DNA of 64,000 nucleotides from Bin87 sp963666865 (GTDB taxonomy: Bacteria; Chloroflexota; Dehalococcoidia; Lucifugimonadales; UBA3495): assembly GCA_963666865.1 (NCBI GenBank), contig OY763072.1, forward strand, positions 124,001 through 188,000, given 5' to 3'. Made by a program: the position numbers and the translations under genes. How positions within the stretch are numbered: position 1 is the first letter of the stretch; each line of letters opens with the position of its first letter. Shown one piece after another: positions 8,594 through 17,102 of the stretch. The notes beneath the pieces were generated by a model that saw only the letters and a list, made by a program, of their open reading frames with translations, was not told the DNA's origin and ran no database searches.

Positions 8594-9976
8594 TCAGTTG
8601 TCCGCCGGCGTATCCGCTCCCTGCGTAACCAGGCGGCGCACGTCGGCCTGCCGACGCTGGGACGGGGAAAGGCGCGGGTTGCCCAGGAACAGGAACATCA
8701 ACGCTCCCACCGCGCTAACCGCAGCGATGGACGCCATGGGCACCGTGTAGCTGCCGGTGATGTACTCCTCCATCCACGCAACGTATGGCACCACCACGAT
8801 GAACATGATGTTCATCGGTATCATCGAGATTCCGGTAATGCGGGCAAAGCTGCTGCGCCCGAAATATACGCCGCGAATAGCGGTGGTCAATGGCGTCCTG
8901 CCGCCAAAGCCGATTCCCATCACGATGGTGAACAAATAAAACATAGGCAGGGAGTCGGCCATCAGCAAAATGACCATGGCGAAGGATTGCAGGATGGAGA
9001 AACCGAAGATCGCCAGCCGAATGGGTATGCGGTCGCCGATGATACCGCCCACCACTATGAAGGCCGTCGATACGGCAGTCTGCACGGAAATCACCCCTCC
9101 GATTTGCTCCAGGGGGAAGCCGCGGTCTGCCATTATGAGACCCAAATAGAACATCACGCTGATGATGATGATGGATGAGCTGGCGTGGCCCATGGTTATC
9201 AGCCAGAACGACCGCGTGCGGACGGCCTCCTGCCAGCTGTAGTCCGGCGCGATTGCGCCGCCGTTGGCGGAGCGCCGCGGGCTGGCGGCCGAGACGGTTT
9301 CGGGATCCACCCCATCGGGATGCTGCCCGTAGTCCTCGGGACGGTTTCGCACCAGCAGGGCCAGGGGTACTGCCGAAACCAGACCGATAGCGCCGACCAA
9401 CAGCGCAGTGTTCTGCCACCCCAGCCGGCCTGGTATCTCCACGCCGGCCTTGATATCCCATCCCATCGCCCACGCCATCAACGGCACGATGACGACGCCG
9501 CCCAGTCCGAAGCCCAGCATCGGTATGGACATGGCGGTGGAACGGCGCAGGCGAAACCAGTTGTTCAACGCGGTGTTCGCCGGGAGCCATGACCCCAGCC
9601 CGGCCCCCAGGCTCACTACCACGAAGGCCAGGTAGAACATCCACAGGTTATCCGTCCGGCTGAACAAAATGAAGCCGACGGCGAAAATCACCATCCCGAT
9701 GACCACCATCTTGCGCGGCCCGAGCTTGTCCACTCCCCAGCCGGCGATGGGACCCATCACGGTGCCTTCCACCCGGGTCAGCGTGAACGCCCAGGACATT
9801 TGAAACGGCGTCCAGCCGAAGTTCTGCGACAACACCGGCAGCCACAAAGACAACGCCTGGAAAAGCGGGACCGTCCCGATCACCATGATGACCGCGCCGA
9901 TAACCGCCAGCCACCAACCGTAGAACATCCCGCGCACCAGACGCACCGGATGGGCAAGTTCCCGCGCTTGCAACAA
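8594..9976 (-). CDS. Major facilitator superfamily transporter, OFA-like
   Basis: A 12-helix secondary carrier of about 460 aa. The N-terminus F-Y-G-W-W-L-A-V-I-G, the loop 2-3 motif G-W-G-V-D-K-L-G-P-R-K and the R-P-E-D-Y-G motif in the central loop are typical of the oxalate/formate-antiporter-like and monocarboxylate-transporter-like MFS branch. The TTG at 9976 has GGGAG about 8 nt upstream, whereas the internal ATG at 9928 has a weaker site, so the start is not certain. The substrate is probably an organic anion, by family resemblance only. Two other members of this branch are at 20139-22695. Downstream on the same strand there is no partner gene. Confidence 0.85.
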   Translation of the reverse strand: MLQARELAHPVRLVRGMFYGWWLAVIGAVIMVIGTVPLFQALSLWLPVLSQNFGWTPFQMSWAFTLTRVEGTVMGPIAGWGVDKLGPRKMVVIGMVIFAVGFILFSRTDNLWMFYLAFVVVSLGAGLGSWLPANTALNNWFRLRRSTAMSIPMLGFGLGGVVIVPLMAWAMGWDIKAGVEIPGRLGWQNTALLVGAIGLVSAVPLALLVRNRPEDYGQHPDGVDPETVSAASPRRSANGGAIAPDYSWQEAVRTRSFWLITMGHASSSIIIISVMFYLGLIMADRGFPLEQIGGVISVQTAVSTAFIVVGGIIGDRIPIRLAIFGFSILQSFAMVILLMADSLPMFYLFTIVMGIGFGGRTPLTTAIRGVYFGRSSFARITGISMIPMNIMFIVVVPYVAWMEEYITGSYTVPMASIAAVSAVGALMFLFLGNPRLSPSQRRQADVRRLVTQGADTPADN

Positions 9977-10107
9977 GTGACCGCTCCCTAGGATGCCGAT
10001 AATCGCAAAAATTTAAGCCGATTCCGGCAGACAACGCCGGCCATTATACCCCAACGCCGCCCATTATCCGTATTACAAATATGTAAAACTTGCCCGTATC
10101 AAACTGC

Positions 10108-10139
10108 GGCGCCGGCCCCTCACGTCGGGAACCGGCGCC
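10108..10139 (-). terminator. Possible terminator hairpin of the second importer operon
   Basis: GGCGCCGG and CCGGCGCC form an 8-bp GC stem with a 16-nt loop, starting about 30 nt behind the stop of the last ATPase gene. On the minus strand the stem is followed by GCAGTTTG, a poor U-tract, so it may be Rho-assisted or simply a stabilising hairpin. A TATAAT-like box for the MFS gene is seen at 10043-10048 on the minus strand without a convincing -35. Confidence 0.35.
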
Positions 10140-10168
10140 GGTTGGCGCGGGAGTCCGGCCCGCGTTGG

Positions 10169-11206
10169 TCAGCAGGCGTTGGCACCGCCGTCGTCGTACA
10201 GGTGGCACGCGGTGGCGTGGCCCGGCTGGTATTCCACCAATGCCGGCACATCCACTGAGCAACGCTCCATGACGAAGGGACAGCGAGGGTGAAAGGTGCA
10301 GCCCGCCGGCGGGTTCAGGGGCGAGGGGACTTCCCCCGTCAGCACCAGCTCCTCCCGTTGCCGCCGAGGATGAGCCGGCAACGATGCGGAGATAAGCGCC
10401 CGGGTGTACGGATGCTGGGGATTGGTGAAAATCTCGATGGGCGGCGCTTCTTCGACGATCTTGCCCAGGTACATGACGCCCACCGTGTGGCTCATGTATC
10501 GCACCGTCGCCAGGTTGTGGGCAATGAGCAGGTAGCTCAACTCGTAGGTCGATTGCAGTTCCTTCAGCAGATTGAGGATCTGGGCGCGGATCGATACGTC
10601 CAACGCCGAAACCGGCTCGTCCAGCACGATCAGCTTGGGTCGGGTGGAAAGGGCGCGGGCGATGGCGATGCGTTGACGCTGGCCGCCGCTGAACTCATGG
10701 GGATACCGCTCGGCATGGAAGGGGTGCAATCCCACCACCTGCAACAGCTCGTGGACCTGGGAACGCACCGCCGACCGGCTGAGGCGCTGGTGGGTAATCA
10801 GGGGCTCCGAAATGATCTGGTCAACACGCATCCGGGGGTTGAGGGAACTCCATGGGTCCTGGAACACGGCCTGTACGGAAGCGCGGAAGTTGCGCCGCTC
10901 GGCCCCGGAGAACTGGTTCATGGGGCGGTTATCGAAGTAAATGCTACCGTCGGTGGGACGGTCGGCCATCAGCAGCATCCGGCTGGTGGTGGTCTTGCCG
11001 CAACCCGATTCGCCAACCAGGCTGTAGGTCTGGCCGGACATTATGTTGATCGAGATGCCGTCAACGGCCTTTACCGTTCCAGTACGGCGTCTGAGCACGT
11101 TGCCACGAAATATCGGGAAATGGCGGCGGATGCCTTCCAGGCGCACCAGGGCCTGGTCACCGTCCCTCACGACGGTCTCGCCGGACGCAGTTGTCGTGGT
11201 AACCAT
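10169..11206 (-). CDS. dppF: ABC transporter ATP-binding protein, DppF/OppF type
   Basis: One of the two nucleotide-binding subunits of the importer. It has Walker A GESGCGKT at residues 65-72, the Q-loop Gln 116, signature SGGQR (173-177), Walker B LIVLDEP (192-198), a switch His in the LIAHNLAT motif and the C-terminal oligopeptide/dipeptide domain with the Cys-rich CTFHPRCPF motif. The ATG at 11206 overlaps the upstream stop as TAATG, and GGAGG lies 6 nt before it inside the upstream coding sequence, which makes it a better choice than the ATG at 11224. Coupling with the DppD-type gene is tight, as expected for a heterodimeric ATPase pair. Last gene of the operon. Confidence 0.93.
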   Translation of the reverse strand: MVTTTTASGETVVRDGDQALVRLEGIRRHFPIFRGNVLRRRTGTVKAVDGISINIMSGQTYSLVGESGCGKTTTSRMLLMADRPTDGSIYFDNRPMNQFSGAERRNFRASVQAVFQDPWSSLNPRMRVDQIISEPLITHQRLSRSAVRSQVHELLQVVGLHPFHAERYPHEFSGGQRQRIAIARALSTRPKLIVLDEPVSALDVSIRAQILNLLKELQSTYELSYLLIAHNLATVRYMSHTVGVMYLGKIVEEAPPIEIFTNPQHPYTRALISASLPAHPRRQREELVLTGEVPSPLNPPAGCTFHPRCPFVMERCSVDVPALVEYQPGHATACHLYDDGGANAC

Positions 11207-12171
11207 TATTCCGCCCTCCAGCATCGGGAAGTGTGCCCCGCAGCGATGGTGAACTCGTCCGGGTATTCATCGCAGCGCTCCCACCGGTAAGGACAGCGCG
11301 GGGCAAAGGAGCACCCGGCCGGCAGAGCATCCAGCGACGGCGGCTGGCCCTCTATGGAAGGCAGCAAATCAACGTCGGTGTCCAGGTCGGGAACCGATTG
11401 CAGCAGAGCCTCGGTGTAGGGGTGGGCCGGGTTGTCGAACATGTCTTCCACGTCCGACTGCTCGACAATTCGCCCCGCGTACATCACGGCCACCCGGTCA
11501 CACATCCGCGCCACGATGCCAAAGTCGTGGGTGATGAAGATGATGGCGGCCCCGGTCTGCTCCTGGATCTCTTTCAACAGGCGCAGGTATTGCAACTGAA
11601 TGGTAGCGTCCAACGACGTGGTTGGCTCATCGGCAATGAGCAGGTTGGGCGCTCTGGAAATGGAGATCGCGCCCACCACCCGTTGCCGCATACCGCCGCT
11701 CATCTGGTGGGGAAAGTTGGTCAGCCGGTCTTCCGCGGCCGGTATTCTCACGTTGTCGAGCAATTGTATCGCCCGCTGACGTAGGGAGCGTCTCGGCTCC
11801 TGGTATTCCAGGCGCAGCGTTTCGACCAGTTGATCCCCCACCGTGAAAACCGGGTTCAGCGATGTGAGCGGGTCCTGCATCACCATGCAGATGCCGGAGC
11901 CGCGTATATCGCGCATTTCCCCACGGCTCTTCTCCAGCAGGTTTTCGCCCAGGTAATCGATGCTCCCGCCCACGATGCGCCCCGGGTGGGGCACCATGCC
12001 CAGGATCGACCAAGCGGTCATGCTTTTGCCGGAACCGGATTCTCCAACGATGCCCAGCGTCTCGCCCCGGCGCAGGTCGAAGCTGATGCCATCCACCGCC
12101 TTGACCACACCGGTGCGCGTGAAGAAGTGGGTCTGGAGATCTTGAACCCGCAGGATTACGTCGTCAGTCAT
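11206..12171 (-). CDS. dppD: ABC transporter ATP-binding protein, DppD/OppD type
   Basis: The second ATPase subunit, 321 aa. Walker A GESGSGKS is at residues 43-50, the Q-loop at Gln 99, the signature SGGMR at 158-162, Walker B LLIADEP at 177-183 and the switch His at 215. The C-terminal region holds the CSFAPRCPYRWERC motif of the oligo_HPY domain. All catalytic elements are intact. Its ATG overlaps the stop of the Uma2-like gene as ATGA, so it is translationally coupled to a gene that does not belong to transport. It should energise the permeases at 13093-15011 and perhaps those at 5139-6968. Confidence 0.93.
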   Translation of the reverse strand: MTDDVILRVQDLQTHFFTRTGVVKAVDGISFDLRRGETLGIVGESGSGKSMTAWSILGMVPHPGRIVGGSIDYLGENLLEKSRGEMRDIRGSGICMVMQDPLTSLNPVFTVGDQLVETLRLEYQEPRRSLRQRAIQLLDNVRIPAAEDRLTNFPHQMSGGMRQRVVGAISISRAPNLLIADEPTTSLDATIQLQYLRLLKEIQEQTGAAIIFITHDFGIVARMCDRVAVMYAGRIVEQSDVEDMFDNPAHPYTEALLQSVPDLDTDVDLLPSIEGQPPSLDALPAGCSFAPRCPYRWERCDEYPDEFTIAAGHTSRCWRAE

Positions 12172-12884
12172 TCTATTTCTCCGCGCAGCCGTTGCAACTC
12201 GGCTTGCAGGCGGGCTACCTCGGCCTCGGCGGCCAACCGGCCGGCCAGTTGTTCCAGCACGTTACCCAGCCACTGGCCCGAGGACGGATCATAAAACCAG
12301 AGCCGTCCCTCCGTGCAGCACAAATCCAGCGCCAACGTCGGACTGTGCGCCCACACCATGCCATCCGGCCCCGGATGCAGCTCAAACCGCCGGTACTCGC
12401 CGTCCTCCAGATACTCCCCCACCAGCGGCTCCCCGTAATGGTCTCCGCCGGTGGGGTCATAGCGCCAGTATTCGCCGATGCCGAGGCGGGCGTACAAATC
12501 ACGCTTATACCCCAGGTCGTTCTGATAAGTACTCTTGGAGCCGATTTCCAGCACGAAGGCCGGCGGACGGCCAAAGTCCCAGACGCGGTAGGCGTAGGGG
12601 TCCCAAAGCCGGTCGGCTCCTTCGCCGAACACCACGTAGCAATCGGGCCGGACTACCGCGTCGGCGTTGCCCTCTTCGTAATAGACGCCGGTGTTGCCGG
12701 ATACGAAGACATCGGGACGGCCTCCCCACCAAATTCTGATGGCGTCCATGATGTCATGGTAGTATTTTTCCTGCATCCCGGTGTCCGGCAGCGGCTCCCA
12801 AATTTCGGGGTAGGCGTCCAGCAACTCATCGTCCAGCGGAACGCCGCGATAGTACGCCACCTTGGGGCCGGGTTTAGTAGTCAT
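12168..12884 (-). CDS. Uma2-family (DUF820) PD-(D/E)XK nuclease-like protein with C-terminal coiled coil
   Basis: A 238-aa protein of the Uma2 family, which carries a restriction-endonuclease-like fold. The expected acidic core is present: R-P-D-C-Y-V-V, then F-V-L-E-I-G-S-K-S-T, where family members usually read E-V-x-S-P-S-T, followed by K-R-D-L-Y-A-R-L-G-I-x-E-Y-W. The last 35 residues form a Leu/Glu-rich coiled coil. Uma2 genes are abundant in Cyanobacteria and Chloroflexota; their role is unsettled, with links proposed to mobile elements. Here it sits inside an importer operon between permease and ATPase genes, overlapping the ATPase start by 4 nt. A second member is at 31467-32273. Confidence 0.85.
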   Translation of the reverse strand: MTTKPGPKVAYYRGVPLDDELLDAYPEIWEPLPDTGMQEKYYHDIMDAIRIWWGGRPDVFVSGNTGVYYEEGNADAVVRPDCYVVFGEGADRLWDPYAYRVWDFGRPPAFVLEIGSKSTYQNDLGYKRDLYARLGIGEYWRYDPTGGDHYGEPLVGEYLEDGEYRRFELHPGPDGMVWAHSPTLALDLCCTEGRLWFYDPSSGQWLGNVLEQLAGRLAAEAEVARLQAELQRLRGEIE

Positions 12885-12944
12885 GACAACCTCAAATCGA
12901 AGGGCGCCAAGCCCTCACCGTCATTGGCCGCTGGCCCATCGCGC

Positions 12945-13053
12945 TCAACGCAGTTTGGGGCCAATATAGTCACGCAGCCGGTCGCCGACCGTCCTTCGGC
13001 GACCATTATACCCCACGCCGACGCTCCGGGAGACAGCCCCAACGCCAGCGAAT
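12945..13053 (-). pseudogene. Decayed 3' remnant of a DppC-type permease gene
   Basis: On the minus strand, about 13053-12990 translates to a DppC-like stretch containing L-G-L-S-P-G-A-S-A-W-G-I-M-V-A-E-G-R. It then continues in another frame as G-D-R-L-R-D-Y-I-G-P-K-L-R and a TGA stop at 12945-12947. In the intact permease just upstream these two blocks are separated by about 30 codons (helix 6). The remnant has therefore lost that segment and its frame. It is evidence for a former second dppC copy in this operon. The remaining bases between 12885 and 13092 hold nothing else I can identify. Confidence 0.75.
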
Positions 13054-13092
13054 CCACACACTGGGAACCCCGCTCGAAAACGAGACCCGTAA

Positions 13093-13977
13093 TTAACCGG
13101 CGCGTCGCAGCCTGGGATCGAGATAGTCGCGGAGCCAATCGCCGAAGAAGTTGAATGCCATTACGACGACGGTTATCACCAGACCGGGGAACAGCGCGAT
13201 CCACCAGGCTTGCGTCAGGAACTCGCGGCCCTCTGCCACCAGGATGCCCCATGCCGGATCGCCGGGCGCAAGGCCCAGGCCAAGGAAGCTGAGGGAGGCC
13301 TCCAGCAGGATAACCTGGCCTACGCTCACGCTGGTGAGCACCATCAGGGTGTTGATGACGTTGGGGAACAGGTGGCGCCATACGATCATGCCGGGCGAGA
13401 CGCCGTAGATCTGGGCCAGGATGACGAAATCGCGGTCACGAATCGCTAATACCTCGCCTCTTATCATCCTGGCAAACCGCGCCCATTGGGTTGCGGCAAT
13501 GGCGATCATCACGTTCCAGACGCCGGTGCCCAAATAGGTCACGATGAGCAATGCCACCAGGATTGAGGGGAAACCAAGAACCGCGTCGGTGATCCGCATC
13601 AATATGGAGTCCACCCAACGGCCGGAATAACCGGATACCAGGCCGACCACGGTTCCCGCGAGGATGGCCACCACCATGGAGGGGGCGGTGACCTGGAGCA
13701 TGGTACGGGAGCCGTAAATCAACCGGCTGAGCATATCCTTACCCAGGCGGTCGGTGCCCAGGATGTGCTCCGAACTGGTGAACGGCGCCTGCAGTTTGTT
13801 GCGGACGTCGTTCTTGCGCGGGTCGTGGGGCGAAATCAGGTTGGCAAAGACGGCGCAGAAGACAATGATGAGCAGGATGGCGATTGGGACCCAGGGCAGC
13901 CGGGCGTCCCTGATGCGCTGCCTCAAGCCGACCTGCCTGCGGTCGTCAATCACCAATGCGGGAGTTTCAGAAGCCAA
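13093..13977 (-). CDS. dppC: ABC transporter permease, DppC/OppC type
   Basis: A 294-aa membrane protein with the OppC N-terminal helix, the motif L-G-T-D-R-L-G-K-D-M-L-S-R (about residues 74-86), an EAA loop near residue 190 and the C-terminal F-G-D-W-L-R-D-Y-L-D-P-R-L-R. It pairs with the DppB-type subunit encoded upstream. The start is a TTG at 13977 with AGGAG 7 nt upstream. That ribosome-binding site lies at the edge of a REP-like hairpin (13987-14017), which fills the 68-nt gap to the upstream gene. The subunit is complete, unlike the remnant downstream of it. Confidence 0.92.
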   Translation of the reverse strand: MASETPALVIDDRRQVGLRQRIRDARLPWVPIAILLIIVFCAVFANLISPHDPRKNDVRNKLQAPFTSSEHILGTDRLGKDMLSRLIYGSRTMLQVTAPSMVVAILAGTVVGLVSGYSGRWVDSILMRITDAVLGFPSILVALLIVTYLGTGVWNVMIAIAATQWARFARMIRGEVLAIRDRDFVILAQIYGVSPGMIVWRHLFPNVINTLMVLTSVSVGQVILLEASLSFLGLGLAPGDPAWGILVAEGREFLTQAWWIALFPGLVITVVVMAFNFFGDWLRDYLDPRLRRAG

Positions 13978-13986
13978 AGTAGTACT

Positions 13987-14017
13987 CCTGGATTCCGGCT
14001 TTCGCCGGAATGACGGG
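13987..14017. repeat. REP-like hairpin (CCGGCTTTCGCCGG)
   Basis: One copy of the dispersed palindrome GATTCCGGC-TTTC-GCCGGAATGACG. It sits between dppB and dppC of the second importer and abuts the Shine-Dalgarno sequence of dppC, so folding of the transcript here could affect dppC translation. Confidence 0.7.
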
Positions 14018-14045
14018 GTGGCAGGGAATGACGAAGGTGCTTGCC

Positions 14046-15011
14046 CTAGTTCATGCGGACCCGCGGGTCGGCGTAACCGTACAGTATGTCAACAACCAGC
14101 GCCGTCAGGATGTAGGCGGCGCCGGAAACCATGATGGCGCCTTCAACCTGGGGGAAATTGTTGGATAGAACGCCCTCCAGCAGCATGAGCCCCACGCCGG
14201 GCCAAGCGAAAACCACTTCCACCACCACGGAGCCATTGAGCAGGCCGGCCAGGCTGATGCCGCCAAAAGTGATTACCGGGATGAGCGCGTTGCGAGCGGC
14301 GTGTTTCCAGATTACCACGCGATCACTCATGCCCTTCACCTGGGCGAATTTCACGTAATCGCTGTCCAGCACTTCCAGCATCGCGGAACGGGCCAGACGC
14401 ATGATGGCGGCAATTATCGCCAGCGCCAGCACAAAGGCCGGCAAGATCAGGTGGGCCAGCATATTGGGAATCTGGGACCACGTGGGGAACCATCCCGTCA
14501 TATCGCCGCGTCCAAAGGCCGGCAGCCAGCCCCAATAGCCGGCAAAGACTATGATCAACATTATGGCGACCCAGAATTGCGGGGCCGCCATGCCAAAAAT
14601 AGCGAATGCCTTGCAGATCCGGTCCAGGAAGGTGTCGCGTTTTACCGCAGATATTATGCCCAGAGGCACCCCTATCCCAATAGCCAGGATCGTACCGGCT
14701 ATGGCCAGATGGACGGTCGCCGGTATGCGCTCCAGCAGGATCTCCTGAACCGGACGTCGGGCCGTAAAGGAATCGCCGAAGTCCAGCCGAACCGCCTTGA
14801 TCAGGAAGTTCCAGTACTGAACAATGAACGGCTTGTCCAATCCATAGGCGGCCTTCTGCGCCTCGTACACCGATTCGTCATGCTCGGCCGAGATGGGCAG
14901 CAGGAACCGGGCCGGGTCGCCGGTCAGGTGAACGCTGCCGAACACTACAAAGCTAAGGGCGATCAACGTGACCAGCCCTTCCCCGATGCGCCGTATGATG
15001 TATGTGGTCAT
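14046..15011 (-). CDS. dppB: ABC transporter permease, DppB/OppB type
   Basis: A 321-aa integral membrane permease with the family N-terminus M-T-T-Y-I-I-R-R-I and the signal H-L-T-G-D-P-A in the first periplasmic loop. The EAA loop is near residue 215-240 (D-S-D-Y-V-K-F-A-Q-V-K-G followed by R-N-A-L-I-P-V) and the protein ends with Y-A-D-P-R-V-R. It forms a heterodimeric channel with the DppC-type subunit downstream. It lies behind two paralogous binding-protein genes on the same strand; a hairpin repeat at 15025-15052 separates it from the nearer one and may lower permease expression relative to the binding protein. Confidence 0.93.
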   Translation of the reverse strand: MTTYIIRRIGEGLVTLIALSFVVFGSVHLTGDPARFLLPISAEHDESVYEAQKAAYGLDKPFIVQYWNFLIKAVRLDFGDSFTARRPVQEILLERIPATVHLAIAGTILAIGIGVPLGIISAVKRDTFLDRICKAFAIFGMAAPQFWVAIMLIIVFAGYWGWLPAFGRGDMTGWFPTWSQIPNMLAHLILPAFVLALAIIAAIMRLARSAMLEVLDSDYVKFAQVKGMSDRVVIWKHAARNALIPVITFGGISLAGLLNGSVVVEVVFAWPGVGLMLLEGVLSNNFPQVEGAIMVSGAAYILTALVVDILYGYADPRVRMN

Positions 15012-15024
15012 AGCGTGTGATCCC

Positions 15025-15052
15025 GTAGGGGCGAATAATTATTCGCCCCTAC
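15025..15052. repeat. 28-bp palindrome, GTAGGGGCGA family
   Basis: Identical in sequence to the copy at 7002. It lies 20 nt downstream of the stop of the binding-protein gene and 13 nt before the permease start, in the position where REP-type hairpins often stabilise the upstream mRNA segment. Confidence 0.85.
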
Positions 15053-15071
15053 ATTAGTGGCCTGCCGTCGC

Positions 15072-16892
15072 CTACTTCAGCTTCAGCGTCCAGATGGCGG
15101 TGACGTAGGGCACCAGGCTCCAGGGTTCGTAGGAGGCCACGTCGGCGCCCAATCCCCACGGTACGTTGGTGTTGAAACCGTCGCCCCAGTGGGTCTGGTC
15201 CTGGAGGTAGTCGTACATCTCATTGTACGACGCGGCTCGGGTGTCGGCGTTGAGGTCGGACAGGCCCTTCTGTACCACCGGGGTGGAGGTGCTGGCCCAG
15301 GGCTCCTTCTGCCAGTCATCCACGGTCCGCCACGCGATCTGTTCGTTGATGTAGCCGCCCTGGGTGATGGAAGTGCCGTCGTAGCGCCCTTCGTTGGTGC
15401 GCACCAGGACGTCGCCGGGGAACTCGCGGTTGTTCCACTGCTGCCGGGTGGCGGCAGCGTCGCCCACCACTACGTCAACTTCCCAGCCCAGACCCTCGGT
15501 CCAGAAGTCCTTGTAAAGCTGGGCCAGGTCGGGCAGCAAGGGCAAGTCGCCGGCTTCCCAGGTGTAGATGGTGAAGGAAATCTGCTCGCCATTGGCGTCG
15601 GTGCCGTCGCTGCCGTCAGCGCCGCCGTAGCCGATGGACTTGAGCAATTCGTAAGACGTGTCTAGGTCAAAGGGGCGCGGCCTCAGGTTCTCGCCCCAGC
15701 CCAGGGAGTTGGGGGTCACGTGGGCCCAGCTGTCGGCGTTGACCGACTCCGGCGAGTACAGGCCGTTGACGATGGCGTCCTTGTCAATCGCGTGTTCGGC
15801 GGCCTGGCGGGCCTCCACGGGATAGCACCAGAGATCCTCGGTCCAGCAGTCCACGTACACCACCCAGTTGTAGGAGGATTCCTTCTGCCAGGCGATGGAA
15901 GCGCCGTCAATCCCGTTGATGTCGCCGATCATGTTGATGTTGGCTTCGATCAGCTGCGCGTCGCCGCTGCGCAGGGCCGCCAGGCGTCCCGCCGGCTCCG
16001 GCACCACCTCCATGGTCAGAGTGTCAAAGGTGACGCTGCGGTCCTCCGAGAAGCCGTTCTCCGTCGTCCAGAAGAAGTCCTCGAACCTCTCGAAGGAGTA
16101 CTTCTGCTCCAAGACGAAATCGGTGACCCGCATCGAGCCGATGCCGATGGGGTCGCTTTCGTAGCCCTCAAACCCGGTGGCGCCGGCGCGTTCCCGCATC
16201 GTCGCTTCCGGGACGATCATGGGGCTCGCGCCCTGGGCGTTTTCCGACCAGTTGAACGAGAAGTCCAGGCGCACCGTGTTGAAGGTTACCTGCACCTGGT
16301 CATCAGCGGGACCCTTGGACACGCCGTCGATCAGCTTGGTCAACGCCACGTCGCGGGGCTCGTAGTAGCCGGTCCCCAGCAGTTCCGCCGCCTCTGCTCC
16401 AAGACGGGAGTCAAGGTTGAAGAAAACGTCGTCACGGGTGATGACGTTGCCGTCGTGGGCCTGGATGAAGCCGTCGTTGACGGTGAAGGTCCACACTTTG
16501 CCGTCCTCGCTCACCGACCAGTCCTTGGCGACGGCCGGGACCAGTTCGCTGCCCCCGCCGCCGCCCACCAGGGCAACGCCAAAGATACGCTGGAACTTGA
16601 GGTCTTCACCCTCGGTCAGCAGGGGGTCGAACTTGCCGTTGCCTATGTTGGTAACCAGCAGGTTGACGTGGCCGCCGGTGCTATCAGCCATGGCGGCCGG
16701 TTCGGTGGCCGCAGGCATGGCGGTGGGCGCGGCGGCGGCGCTACCCGAATCGGAACTGGCCGGGGCAGCGGCGGGAGCAGCCGGCGCGGCCGGAGCCTCG
16801 GACGCGCCACCGCAGGCCACCGCGGTGATCAGGCCAGCCGCCAGCCCAAAGGCCACCAGCAGCCGGACGTTCATAAACCGTTTCAATCCCAT
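15072..16892 (-). CDS. Peptide/nickel-type ABC transporter substrate-binding lipoprotein, paralogue A
   Basis: A 606-aa family-5 binding protein. Signal peptide with lipobox AVAC (Cys 27), an Ala/Pro-rich tether to about residue 70, then the mature domain with K-D-W-S-V-S-E-D-G, F-T-V-N-D-G-F, an internal G-Y-Y-E-P-R-D-V-A motif and A-A-E-H-A-I-D-K-D-A-I-V. It is nearly collinear with, and very similar to, the product of the next gene upstream (17103-18923). The two genes are therefore a tandem duplication with sequence drift, probably broadening ligand range. GAGGAG precedes the ATG at 16892. It has its own promoter at 16967-16995 and is followed by permease genes. Confidence 0.92.
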   Translation of the reverse strand: MGLKRFMNVRLLVAFGLAAGLITAVACGGASEAPAAPAAPAAAPASSDSGSAAAAPTAMPAATEPAAMADSTGGHVNLLVTNIGNGKFDPLLTEGEDLKFQRIFGVALVGGGGGSELVPAVAKDWSVSEDGKVWTFTVNDGFIQAHDGNVITRDDVFFNLDSRLGAEAAELLGTGYYEPRDVALTKLIDGVSKGPADDQVQVTFNTVRLDFSFNWSENAQGASPMIVPEATMRERAGATGFEGYESDPIGIGSMRVTDFVLEQKYSFERFEDFFWTTENGFSEDRSVTFDTLTMEVVPEPAGRLAALRSGDAQLIEANINMIGDINGIDGASIAWQKESSYNWVVYVDCWTEDLWCYPVEARQAAEHAIDKDAIVNGLYSPESVNADSWAHVTPNSLGWGENLRPRPFDLDTSYELLKSIGYGGADGSDGTDANGEQISFTIYTWEAGDLPLLPDLAQLYKDFWTEGLGWEVDVVVGDAAATRQQWNNREFPGDVLVRTNEGRYDGTSITQGGYINEQIAWRTVDDWQKEPWASTSTPVVQKGLSDLNADTRAASYNEMYDYLQDQTHWGDGFNTNVPWGLGADVASYEPWSLVPYVTAIWTLKLK

Positions 16893-16966
16893 TGCATGAA
16901 CACTCCTCTAATGTACTGCTATAACCGACGTCGACGGATCTCCCCGTCGGTTACGAATGCCGGACG

Positions 16967-16995
16967 ATTAAACGGCGATTACCGTATTCTGTCAA
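16967..16995 (-). promoter_or_regulatory. Sigma-70 promoter of binding-protein paralogue A
   Basis: On the minus strand TTGACA (16995-16990) and TTTAAT (16972-16967) are separated by 17 bp, an optimal arrangement. Transcription would start about 65-70 nt before the ATG at 16892. The same layout precedes paralogue B, so the promoter was duplicated with the gene. Confidence 0.7.
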
Positions 16996-17007
16996 GGGCG
17001 GATTACG

Positions 17008-17074
17008 AAAACGGTAGCGTTCCGTTTTAAATGGCTATCCATATGTGTAGGGGCGAATAATTATTCGCCCCTAC
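17008..17074. repeat. Composite repeat: 28-bp palindrome plus CCTAAAACGG-type arm
   Basis: The palindrome GTAGGGGCGA...TCGCCCCTAC (17047-17074) is followed on the minus strand by about 22 nt and then TAAAACGGAACGCTACCG (17008-17028 region). The same pair of modules occurs at 26036-26099, 33126-33203 and 56389-56492. Here the element fills the space between paralogue B and the -35 box of paralogue A. Confidence 0.7.
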
Positions 17075-17102
17075 AGCAGTGTTACCCAATGGCTCGGCTG
17101 CC

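Noticed and set aside
12881..13381. A possible additional protein gene spanning the dppC/Uma2 gap
   Set aside because: Most of it is out of frame with dppC, and the recognisable part is a permease remnant in two frames, better described as a pseudogene fragment.
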